NCBI GenBank assembly: GCA_024645155.1
Contig: JAHEGF010000206.1
Coordinates: 1 to 6,047, forward strand
Source of the DNA: Phyllobacteriaceae bacterium
GTDB lineage: Bacteria > Pseudomonadota > Alphaproteobacteria > Rhizobiales > Rhizobiaceae
Direction: 5' to 3'
Length of the DNA stretch: 6,047 nt
Both the position numbers and the translations under genes were made by a program. The notes under the pieces were generated by a model that was given only the letters and a program-made list of their open reading frames with translations, had not been told where the DNA came from and made no database searches. The number at the start of each line of letters is the position of its first letter. The first letter of the stretch is position 1. Positions 1 to 4,901 of the stretch are shown here, piece after piece.

Positions 1-488
1 CATCCGCCCATCTGGGCACCGGTATTCCCGCACGGAAACCCGATTAGGCCCTGTGTTGCGTAAAATTCGGCCATCAGGTCCTGACCGCCACCGTGATAGA
101 ACCAGGCGTTCTGCAAACGGGCATTCAGTCCGAAGGGAATGGCCGTTCCCAAGGCATAGGTCGCATCCTTGCCCCAGTAGTAATAGGACGCGGTATGCGC
201 CATTTCTACGGTTCCTGCCGCGGCAGCATCGGCTGCCTGCAGACCGGGAACAATCTCGCCCCCGGCAAAAACCTGGATTTCAAAATTTCCGTCGGTGGCT
301 TCTCTGACGAATTTCGCCATCGTTTCGCCTGCGCCGAAAATGGTATCGAGTGCTTTCGGAAACGATGATGTCATGCGCCAGGTTAACTTCGGCATCGACT
401 GCGCAATTGCCGGCGTAGCCAACGCTGCGGCGGCAGTAGCGCCGGCGCCGGCAAATCCGGCATTTCTAATGAATGAACGGCGATCCAT
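1..488 (-). CDS. dctP: TRAP transporter solute-binding protein, DctP/TakP-like (partial, N-terminal 162 residues)
   Basis: Periplasmic binding component of a tripartite ATP-independent transporter, which hands a solute (usually a carboxylate or 2-oxo acid) to the membrane DctQM permease. Only the N-terminal half is present; the gene continues past the left edge. It opens MDRRSFIRN, a twin-arginine (Tat) motif, followed by an Ala/Gly-rich hydrophobic stretch and a likely cleavage site after TPAIA (residue 29). The mature part has the family blocks SSFPKALDTIFG (41-52), FAGGEIVPGLQAAD (74-87) and YYYWGKD (102-108), which from memory closely resemble Rhodobacter TakP, a 2-oxo-acid binder. Full members are about 360 residues. 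The ATG is supported by GGGGAG at 495-500, 6 nt upstream. It is transcribed divergently from the nitrile hydratase operon, so the two may be co-regulated. The family call is firm; the ligand is not known. Confidence 0.9.
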   Translation of the reverse strand, partial: MDRRSFIRNAGFAGAGATAAAALATPAIAQSMPKLTWRMTSSFPKALDTIFGAGETMAKFVREATDGNFEIQVFAGGEIVPGLQAADAAAAGTVEMAHTASYYYWGKDATYALGTAIPFGLNARLQNAWFYHGGGQDLMAEFYATQGLIGFPCGNTGAQMGG

Positions 489-540
489 TTGTTTCTCCCC
501 TTGACGTTTCGTGGTTGAAACCGGCAGTCATCCGCTGGTC

Positions 541-557
541 TGCCGGGTTAACCGGCA
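541..557. promoter_or_regulatory. Inverted repeat TGCCGG-N5-CCGGCA, candidate operator in the divergent control region
   Basis: The 17-nt sequence has perfect 6-bp arms (TGCCGG 541-546, CCGGCA 552-557) around GTTAA. A third copy of the half-site, CCGGCA, lies at 521-526, also inverted relative to the one at 541. The dyad sits between the divergent TRAP and C26/nitrile hydratase genes and next to the candidate -10 of the TRAP gene, as expected for a repressor or activator site. There is no U-tract, so it is not an intrinsic terminator. The GCCGG word is common in this genome, which lowers confidence. Confidence 0.35.
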
Positions 558-585
558 TTGATACATGCAGTGTGATGCAAGTCCA
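558..585 (-). promoter_or_regulatory. Weak sigma70-like promoter candidate for the TRAP binding protein
   Basis: On the minus strand TGGACT (585-580) is followed after 16 nt by TATCAA (563-558). Each hexamer matches consensus at 4 of 6 positions. The implied transcription start would fall in the dyad at 541-557, about 60 nt upstream of the ATG. Found by eye only. Confidence 0.22.
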
Positions 586-638
586 GTACGCACCTGGAAA
601 TTGCAATGCGACATTTTTACGATCTTCATTGTTTGCCA

Positions 639-667
639 TTGGAAATCACGGTGCATCCGCATAGATT
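639..667 (+). promoter_or_regulatory. Sigma70-like promoter candidate for the C26/nitrile hydratase operon
   Basis: TTGGAA (639-644), a 17-nt spacer and TAGATT (662-667) match consensus at 4 of 6 positions each with optimal spacing. Transcription would begin near 674, about 50 nt upstream of the chosen start at 723. This also argues against the in-frame ATG at 606, which would lie upstream of the transcript. The rest of 489-722 holds no convincing gene, riboswitch or RNA that I can see. Confidence 0.28.
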
Positions 668-722
668 GTCAGGAATCCGGCCAATACGCCGGGTAAATAT
701 TTCAATTCGGGAATCAGACGAA

Positions 723-1496
723 ATGGTTCAGCCGCTTGTCGCCGTATCGAGCGACGTAAAGGAATTCGAAAAATACCGGTGGCATGCCGCAACAAGTATC
801 TACCTTGAAGCGGTATTTCGCGGAGCCGGTGTCCTGCCCGTCATCGTTCCCTCGCTTGGCGCCGACTATGACCTCGACGCTCTGCTTGATCACGTAGACG
901 GTGTCGTTCTGACCGGCTCAAAATCCAATGTTCACCCCAGCCTCTATGGCGGCGATGCCAGTGACAAGAACGGCCCCTATGACAGTGATCGTGACGCAAC
1001 CAGCTTCCCGTTGATACGCAAGTCCATCAAGCGCGGAATCCCGCTGCTGGCAATATGCCGCGGCATGCAGGAATTGAATGTGGCTCTGGGTGGCACGCTG
1101 GACACGGAAATCCAGGAGATGGATGGACGCGATGACCACCGGGCGCCGCCAAGCGAAAACCAGGACGAGCGGTTCGCGATCCGCCAGGATGTCAAGGTCA
1201 GCCCTGGCGGGTGCATCGAACGTTACCTCGGCGACGGTATTCTGCGCGTCAACTCAATCCATCGTCAGGCAATCGGCCAGAAGGCCTCAACCCTGGTGCC
1301 GGAGGCTGTTGCACCAGATGGCACCATCGAGGCAGTTTCGGTCAATGGAGCCAAGGCATTTGCCGTCGGCGTGCAATGGCATCCCGAATACTGGTACAGA
1401 ACTGACGACACCTCGCGGCGCATTTTTTCTGCCTTCGGCGATGCTGTGCGTGGCCATGCCGATGCCCGCAATCCGATAAAGTCAGCGGCGGAGTGA
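723..1496 (+). CDS. Class I glutamine-amidotransferase-like hydrolase, peptidase C26 family (PuuD-like)
   Basis: A 257-residue cytoplasmic cysteine hydrolase of the family that includes gamma-glutamyl-GABA hydrolase PuuD. Visible family marks are VVLTGSKSNVHPSLY (61-75; the usual form is GG.D..P..Y), the nucleophile elbow LLAICRGMQELNVALGG (108-124) with Cys112, VNSIHRQAI (176-184), and VQWHPEY (217-223) carrying His220 and Glu222. The triad is therefore intact. Start: ATG 723 has GGGAA at 709-713 and gives a normal family N-terminus (PLVAVSSD); the in-frame ATG at 606 adds 39 residues unlike the family. It is the first gene of the operon, and its stop lies 2 nt before the nitrile hydratase alpha ATG. 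Since no classical amidase is seen, it may hydrolyse the amide made by the hydratase, or remove a gamma-glutamyl group from the substrate (inference). The exact substrate is unknown. Confidence 0.88.
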   Translation: MVQPLVAVSSDVKEFEKYRWHAATSIYLEAVFRGAGVLPVIVPSLGADYDLDALLDHVDGVVLTGSKSNVHPSLYGGDASDKNGPYDSDRDATSFPLIRKSIKRGIPLLAICRGMQELNVALGGTLDTEIQEMDGRDDHRAPPSENQDERFAIRQDVKVSPGGCIERYLGDGILRVNSIHRQAIGQKASTLVPEAVAPDGTIEAVSVNGAKAFAVGVQWHPEYWYRTDDTSRRIFSAFGDAVRGHADARNPIKSAAE

Positions 1497-1498
1497 CA

Positions 1499-2128
1499 AT
1501 GGCTGGCACCAAGGATCATCATGGCCACGATCACGGCCACAGCGAATTGTCCGATATTGAGCTGCGTGTCCGGTCGCTGGAATCCTTGCTGGTCGAAAAA
1601 GGCTATGTCGATCTCGCTGCACTTGATGAACTGGTCGACACCTACGAAAACCGTATCGGTCCGAAGCGCGGTGCCCGGGTGGTGGCAAAGGCCTGGGTTG
1701 ACCCGGAATTCCGCAAGTGGCTACTTGACGATGCAACGGCCGCGATCACATCGCTAGGCTATACCGGTCGTCAGGGCGAACACATGGTTGCCATCGAAAA
1801 CACGCCGGAAGTTCATAACCTGATCGTGTGCACATTGTGTTCATGTTATCCATGGCCGGTGCTTGGCCTGCCGCCGGTCTGGTACAAATCGCCGCAGTAT
1901 CGCGCCCGTGCAGTATCGGAACCAAGGGCCGTGCTTTCAGAATTCGGTATGGACATCCCGCCGGACCAAAATGTCCGGGTTTGGGATTCAACCGCCGAGA
2001 TCCGGTATCTGGTTATCCCGCAACGGCCGGATGGCACGGAAAACCTGGCTGAAGAGGACCTGGCAAAACTCGTCACCCGCAACGCGATGATCGGTGCGGG
2101 TCTCGCATCCAGCCCCGGAGGCGCTTGA
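1499..2128 (+). CDS. nthA: Nitrile hydratase alpha subunit, cobalt type
   Basis: Metal-bearing subunit of nitrile hydratase, which hydrates R-CN to R-CONH2 in the cytoplasm as an alpha-beta heterodimer or tetramer. The 209 residues match the usual length. The metal centre is C111-T-L-C114-S-C116-Y-P-W. Thr112 and Tyr117 are the cobalt-type residues (Fe-type enzymes have Ser and Thr there). In the family, the equivalents of Cys114 and Cys116 are oxidised to sulfinic and sulfenic acid. Further family blocks are VVAKAWVDPEFRKWLLDDATAAI (61-83), PVLGLPPVWYKS (120-131) and VRVWDSTAEIRYLVIP (159-174). The N-terminus holds a His cluster, HHGHDHGH (7-14). ATG 1499 is chosen over the in-frame GTG at 1493 because GGAG at 1490-1493 is 5 nt upstream of it. 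Its stop overlaps the beta start by one base (TGATG), implying translational coupling. Thiocyanate hydrolase gamma is a related alternative, but the neighbouring full-length beta favours nitrile hydratase. Confidence 0.95.
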   Translation: MAGTKDHHGHDHGHSELSDIELRVRSLESLLVEKGYVDLAALDELVDTYENRIGPKRGARVVAKAWVDPEFRKWLLDDATAAITSLGYTGRQGEHMVAIENTPEVHNLIVCTLCSCYPWPVLGLPPVWYKSPQYRARAVSEPRAVLSEFGMDIPPDQNVRVWDSTAEIRYLVIPQRPDGTENLAEEDLAKLVTRNAMIGAGLASSPGGA

Positions 2129-2784
2129 TGACCAGTTCAGCCGACCTTGGCGGCAAATCCGGTTTTGGTCCGGTACCGGGCATTGACGATAACCGGCCTT
2201 TTCACAGCGAATGGGAACCCAAGGTCCTGTCACTGACACTGGCCATGGGTGCTGCAGGCAAGTGGAATATCGATCAGTCCCGGGCAGCGCGCGAAACACT
2301 TCCTCCAGATGAATATCTGTCGCTGAGTTATTATGAAATATGGATGACGGCCCTTGAAAACCTGTTGCTGAAGAATGGGCTGGTAACCGCGGACGAACTG
2401 AAGTCAGGCAGGAACAATGAAAATCCGGTTTCGGATTTGCGCGTCCTTAGGGCAGGTGACGTTGCCAAGGTATTGAACAGGGGAAGCAGTTACGAACGCG
2501 ATGTATCGAGCCCGGCACGGTTTGCCGCCGGCGACCGGGTAAGAACCGTGCTGCAGGATCATGGCGGGCATACCCGTTTGCCGCGCTACCTGACAGGCAA
2601 GACCGGGATCGTCGAGCAGGCCTATGGCGCATTTGTTTTTCCTGACAGTTCTGCTGCCGGTGCCGGAGACGATCCACGCTGGCTGTACCGGGTCCGGTTT
2701 TCAAAAATCAATGCCGGATCATCACCCGAAGCCGGAACTGAAGTATCTGCAGATCTGTGGGAGCCTTACCTTGAGCACGCGTGA
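2128..2784 (+). CDS. nthB: Nitrile hydratase beta subunit
   Basis: Second subunit of nitrile hydratase, completing the active-site channel and supplying arginines that hydrogen-bond the oxidised cysteines in solved structures. The 218 residues fit the family. The N-terminus DLGGKSGFGPV (6-16) is the conserved beta start, though shorter than the common MDGIHDLGG form. Next come KWNIDQSRAARETLPPDEYL (45-64), YYEIWMTALENLLLKNGLVT (68-87), and the C-terminal SH3-like barrel with FAAGDRVR (132-139), GGHTRLPRYLTGKTG (146-160), GAFVFPD (167-173) and ADLWEPYLE (208-216). The alpha-then-beta order followed by a small accessory gene resembles the Pseudomonas putida cobalt enzyme cluster. GGAG at 2117-2120 is 7 nt upstream of the ATG, which shares one base with the alpha stop. 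Residue 71 is Ile where His or Arg is common (YYEHW); the effect is unknown. Confidence 0.94.
   Translation: MTSSADLGGKSGFGPVPGIDDNRPFHSEWEPKVLSLTLAMGAAGKWNIDQSRAARETLPPDEYLSLSYYEIWMTALENLLLKNGLVTADELKSGRNNENPVSDLRVLRAGDVAKVLNRGSSYERDVSSPARFAAGDRVRTVLQDHGGHTRLPRYLTGKTGIVEQAYGAFVFPDSSAAGAGDDPRWLYRVRFSKINAGSSPEAGTEVSADLWEPYLEHA
2759..2763 (+). promoter_or_regulatory. Ribosome binding site GGGAG that decides the TTG start of the accessory gene
   Basis: GGGAG lies inside the end of the beta-subunit gene, 7 nt upstream of TTG 2771. The in-frame ATG at 2711 has no Shine-Dalgarno-like sequence, and its extra 20 residues do not resemble the family. This points to TTG 2771 as the true start. Confidence 0.6.
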
Positions 2785-3109
2785 CAACGGGATATTGCTG
2801 CTGTCCGGCGACCGGGACGGGCCCGTATTTTCGGCACCGTGGCATGCCCAGATATTTGCGCTGGCGCACAGCCTGAGCGATCGGGGCCTGTTTACCTGGA
2901 GCGAGTGGACCGATTGTTTTTCCCGGCACCTAGCTTCTCATGGCGATACTCCAGGCGAAGAGGGGTATTATGAAGCCTGGTTGTCTGCGCTTGAGGAAAT
3001 GGCTTCCGCGAAAGGAGCCGTAGCAGCAGCCGAACTGTCCGGGCGTAAGGACGACTGGGCAAGAGCCGCCCGCGTCACGCCACACGGCCAGCCGATCACA
3101 CTCAGGTAG
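2771..3109 (+). CDS. Nitrile hydratase accessory protein (P14K-like cobalt activator)
   Basis: Small protein that helps insert cobalt into the alpha subunit; in characterised relatives this occurs by exchange of an alpha subunit held in an alpha-activator complex. Starting at TTG 2771 gives 112 residues, within the usual range. Family blocks are FSAPWHAQIFALAHSL (20-35), RGLFTWSEW (38-46), GYYEAWLSALEEM (65-77), AAELSGRKDDW (86-96) and the end VTPHGQPITL (102-111). The YYEAWLSALE block mirrors YYEIWMTALE in the beta subunit, consistent with known homology between activators and the beta N-terminal domain. The gene overlaps the end of beta by 14 nt, so translation is probably coupled. It is the last gene of the operon and converges on the next gene with 22 nt between stops. 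I see no CxCC-type cobalt motif; the only cysteine is Cys49. Confidence 0.9.
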   Translation: MSTRDNGILLLSGDRDGPVFSAPWHAQIFALAHSLSDRGLFTWSEWTDCFSRHLASHGDTPGEEGYYEAWLSALEEMASAKGAVAAAELSGRKDDWARAARVTPHGQPITLR

Positions 3110-3131
3110 ATGATTGCGAATTCGGCCGCGA

Positions 3132-3545
3132 TCAAAAAGCCGGCTCAACGACCAGCATTGCGGTGGCCGGTGAAATGGATTCGTAGGCGTGCCCATCCGC
3201 TAGGCCGAGCATCAGGATTTCCCTGCCATTGCGATCTGTCAAAACGACGGAACCGTCCGCGTTTTCTTCCCAACCGGCGACATCACCCAATACCGGCAAC
3301 AATTGCGCACAATGCCCGTCCGGCGTTACCGGACCGGTTCCCTCCAACGCGGTTCGCGTCAAGATGCAGCTATGCTGGCTTGCCGGACTGAGAATACGCA
3401 TTCGGCCTGTAAATCCGGGTGTTTCTGCCGGGGCTTCGTCTGTAACTGCAGCAACCGCAAACACGCCGCTCTGTTGCCGGGCGATCGGAAAGGCCACTAC
3501 GGCAGCGGCAACACCCAGACCGGCAAATATTGCAGAAATTTTCAT
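3132..3545 (-). CDS. Small exported protein resembling AprI/Inh metalloprotease inhibitors
   Basis: A 137-residue protein with an N-terminal hydrophobic segment (about 4-20, ISAIFAGLGVAAAVVAFP), which looks like a signal peptide or a single anchor. No lipobox is seen. The remainder (about 46-123) has the layout of the Inh beta-barrel: GRMRIL, Cys60, a glycine-containing turn, Cys79, LLPVL (82-86), then GWEENADGSVVLTDRNGREIL (91-111). Cys60 and Cys79 could form the family's disulfide. Characterised Inh proteins bind serralysin-type proteases in the periplasm. No protease gene is in the window, so the inhibitor role is an analogy. The start ATG has only a distant GGGA upstream. It is convergent with the nitrile hydratase operon and separated from the upstream LacI gene by a likely terminator, so it is probably expressed alone. 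Alternative: an uncharacterised secreted protein with a similar fold. Confidence 0.5.
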   Translation of the reverse strand: MKISAIFAGLGVAAAVVAFPIARQQSGVFAVAAVTDEAPAETPGFTGRMRILSPASQHSCILTRTALEGTGPVTPDGHCAQLLPVLGDVAGWEENADGSVVLTDRNGREILMLGLADGHAYESISPATAMLVVEPAF

Positions 3546-3589
3546 GGCTCACGGCATTCCCATCAACAACCAGGCCATGATGGACGTTG

Positions 3590-3611
3590 TTGGTTAAGCC
3601 GGGTTTAACAA
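3590..3611. repeat. Imperfect dyad TTGGTTAA-N7-TTAACAA upstream of the inhibitor-like gene
   Basis: The arms TTGGTTAA (3590-3597) and TTAACAA (3605-3611) pair over 7 bp with one bulged G around GCCGGGT. It lies about 45 nt upstream of the minus-strand ATG at 3545, a plausible place for a regulatory site. It contains GCCGGGTTTAAC, nearly identical to GCCGGGTTAAC at 542-552. It may be a coincidence of local composition. Confidence 0.25.
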
Positions 3612-3665
3612 TGCCGGCAATGCAACTTCCGGAGAAAATACTGCAAGGCCGATTCCGCTGTCTTG

Positions 3666-3696
3666 AAAAAATGGCGTGGAACGGGGCTCACGTGCC
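3666..3696 (-). terminator. Probable intrinsic terminator after the LacI-family gene
   Basis: Read on the minus strand, GGCACGTG (3696-3689), a 10-nt loop and CACGCC (3678-3673) form a 6-bp stem with a 2-nt bulge, followed by ATTTTTT (3672-3666). It begins 18 nt past the LacI stop at 3715. The stem is short and bulged, so strength is uncertain. Confidence 0.42.
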
Positions 3697-3714
3697 GGCA
3701 ACACCGCAAAACCT

Positions 3715-4734
3715 TTACCGGGCCTTTGGTTTGCCGGTGGAATTTCGAACCCGCAGTTCCGGAAGAATCAACTTTTGCTCGGTATCAACTCCGGCGCCAT
3801 TCAGTCGATCGAGCAAGGCGCGCGCGGCACGCCGGCCCACTTCACGCTGGCCATTCCAAACCGTTGTCAATGCCGGCATCGCGATCGATGCTTCTTCCAG
3901 ATCATCGTAACCGGTCACCGATATGTCTTCACTGACCACCAGCCCTGCCCTTGCCAGTCCGTTCATCAAACCGATCGCCACCAGGTCGTTCCAGCATACC
4001 GCCGCGGTTGGCCGGTCTGCCAGGGAAAGAAACTGCTCGGCAGCTTCAAATCCTGACTGCCTTGTACGCGGACCCGGGATTCTCCAGGCGTCCTTGACCT
4101 TGAGGCCAGCTTTTTCCATCGCTCTCACATAGCCGTGATAACGGTGACGCCCGGTCGAAGTCTCATCGGTGCCACCGACCATGGCTATGACACGATGACC
4201 AAGTGAGATCAGGTGATCGGTTGCAAGGCTGATGCCGTATGCGTCATCACCACGAAAAGCCGGTACTTTTGTGCCCTCGACCGTGCGTGCCACCAGCACT
4301 ACCGGAAGTCCGTTGTCCTCCGCCAGCTGGATATCTGCCGCAGGCGTACCAATTGCCGGTGACATGATCACCCCGTCGGCCCCGAGCTGCAGCAGCGTGT
4401 CGATGAAATTACGCTGTTTTTCCAGTTTGTCGTAGTGATTTGACAAAATGAACGTCTGGCGGGAGCGGTCGAGTTCCATTTCGATCGAGCGAAGGATTTC
4501 AGCATAAAACGGGTTCATGATGTCATGAACAACAACACCGACAATGCCGGACCGCGACGTGCGAAGACTGGCCGCGCGGCGATTGTAGATGTAGCCGATC
4601 TCCCGGGCATGTTCCTTGATGCGCTCACGTGTGGTATCGGCCACCAGCGGACTGTCCCGCAGGGCAAGCGAGACGGTCGCCGTCGATACACCGAGGGAAT
4701 CGGCAATCGTTGAAAGCTTGATCTTTTGAGCCAG
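3715..4734 (-). CDS. LacI-family transcriptional repressor
   Basis: DNA-binding regulator that senses a small molecule through a periplasmic-binding-protein-like domain. With the CTG start at 4734 it has 339 residues, the normal size. The helix-turn-helix is KLSTIADSLGVSTATVSLAL (6-25), the hinge runs through YNRRAASLRT (50-59), and the effector domain begins SGIVGVVVHDIMNPFYAEIL (62-81). Later LacI marks include DGVIMSPAIGT, GHRVIAMVGG, CWNDLVAIGLMNGL and ISVTGYDDLEEA. No ATG lies in frame before the helix-turn-helix. CTG 4734 is preceded by GGGAGGG at 4745-4739, while in-frame TTG codons at 4791 and 4749 lack a Shine-Dalgarno and would add non-family residues. It is divergent from the creatininase gene, its most likely target along with itself. 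The effector is unknown. Confidence 0.93.
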   Translation of the reverse strand: MAQKIKLSTIADSLGVSTATVSLALRDSPLVADTTRERIKEHAREIGYIYNRRAASLRTSRSGIVGVVVHDIMNPFYAEILRSIEMELDRSRQTFILSNHYDKLEKQRNFIDTLLQLGADGVIMSPAIGTPAADIQLAEDNGLPVVLVARTVEGTKVPAFRGDDAYGISLATDHLISLGHRVIAMVGGTDETSTGRHRYHGYVRAMEKAGLKVKDAWRIPGPRTRQSGFEAAEQFLSLADRPTAAVCWNDLVAIGLMNGLARAGLVVSEDISVTGYDDLEEASIAMPALTTVWNGQREVGRRAARALLDRLNGAGVDTEQKLILPELRVRNSTGKPKAR

Positions 4735-4738
4735 AATT

Positions 4739-4745
4739 CCCTCCC
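4739..4745 (-). promoter_or_regulatory. Strong Shine-Dalgarno GGGAGGG selecting a CTG start for the LacI gene
   Basis: On the minus strand GGGAGGG is followed by AATT and then CTG. The core GGAGG is 5 nt from CTG, near-ideal spacing. The only nearer alternative codon, ATT at 4737, is too close. The start position gives the expected short leader (MAQKIKLSTIADSLG) before the helix-turn-helix. Confidence 0.55.
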
Positions 4746-4755
4746 GCCGCAAATC

Positions 4756-4769
4756 TAAACTGTTTAAAC
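4756..4769. promoter_or_regulatory. Nested palindromes TAAACTGTTTA / GTTTAAAC, candidate LacI-family operator
   Basis: TAAAC-T-GTTTA (4756-4766) is a perfect 11-nt dyad and GTTTAAAC (4762-4769) a perfect 8-bp palindrome overlapping it, giving three alternating AAAC/GTTT half-sites. They lie 22 nt upstream of the LacI start in the divergent LacI-creatininase region, where an autoregulatory operator would be expected. The site lacks the central CG typical of many LacI-family operators, so assignment is tentative. Confidence 0.38.
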
Positions 4770-4796
4770 CATGGCATTGAAAGAAGGGCAATCAAA

Positions 4797-4809
4797 GTAT
4801 TTTTAATAC
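4797..4809. repeat. AT-rich dyad GTATT-TTT-AATAC in the divergent LacI/creatininase region
   Basis: Perfect 5-bp arms flank TTT in the most AT-rich stretch of the region, where promoter -10 elements are likely for one or both genes. TTGAAA at 4777-4782 could serve as a -35 for the plus-strand gene, but the best spacing to TATTTT (4798-4803) is only 15 nt. No confident promoter can be drawn. The remainder of 4810-4901 shows nothing recognisable. Confidence 0.25.
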
Positions 4810-4901
4810 CGCTGCGCGAAGTTTTACCGATGATTTGCAGTTGCGAACAGGCTGGCAGTGCCGTTACAGCAGGATTGCCAACAATGGATTGACCAATCGC
4901 G

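Noticed and set aside
606..722. N-terminal extension of the C26 hydrolase from ATG 606
   Set aside because: The extra 39 residues do not resemble the family, ATG 723 has a better placed GGGAA, and the best promoter candidate lies inside the extension.
489..722. Cobalamin or other cobalt-related riboswitch upstream of the nitrile hydratase operon
   Set aside because: I looked for a conserved B12-box-like core and paired helices and saw none; the expected 5' leader is only about 50 nt.
1499..2784. Thiocyanate hydrolase rather than nitrile hydratase
   Set aside because: Thiocyanate hydrolase has its beta-like part split into two subunits; here there is one full-length beta followed by a P14K-like activator, the nitrile hydratase arrangement.
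3112..3133. GATTGCG/CGCGATC hairpin between the convergent accessory and inhibitor-like genes as a bidirectional terminator
   Set aside because: The 7-bp stem has one G-U pair, lacks a U-tract in either direction and reaches into the inhibitor stop codon; it is at most a weak inverted repeat.
3132..4734. Toxin-antitoxin or defence system involving the small protein next to the LacI gene
   Set aside because: The small protein has a signal-like N-terminus and inhibitor-like layout, the genes are 169 nt apart with a terminator between them, and no nuclease, toxin or phage-related motif is seen.
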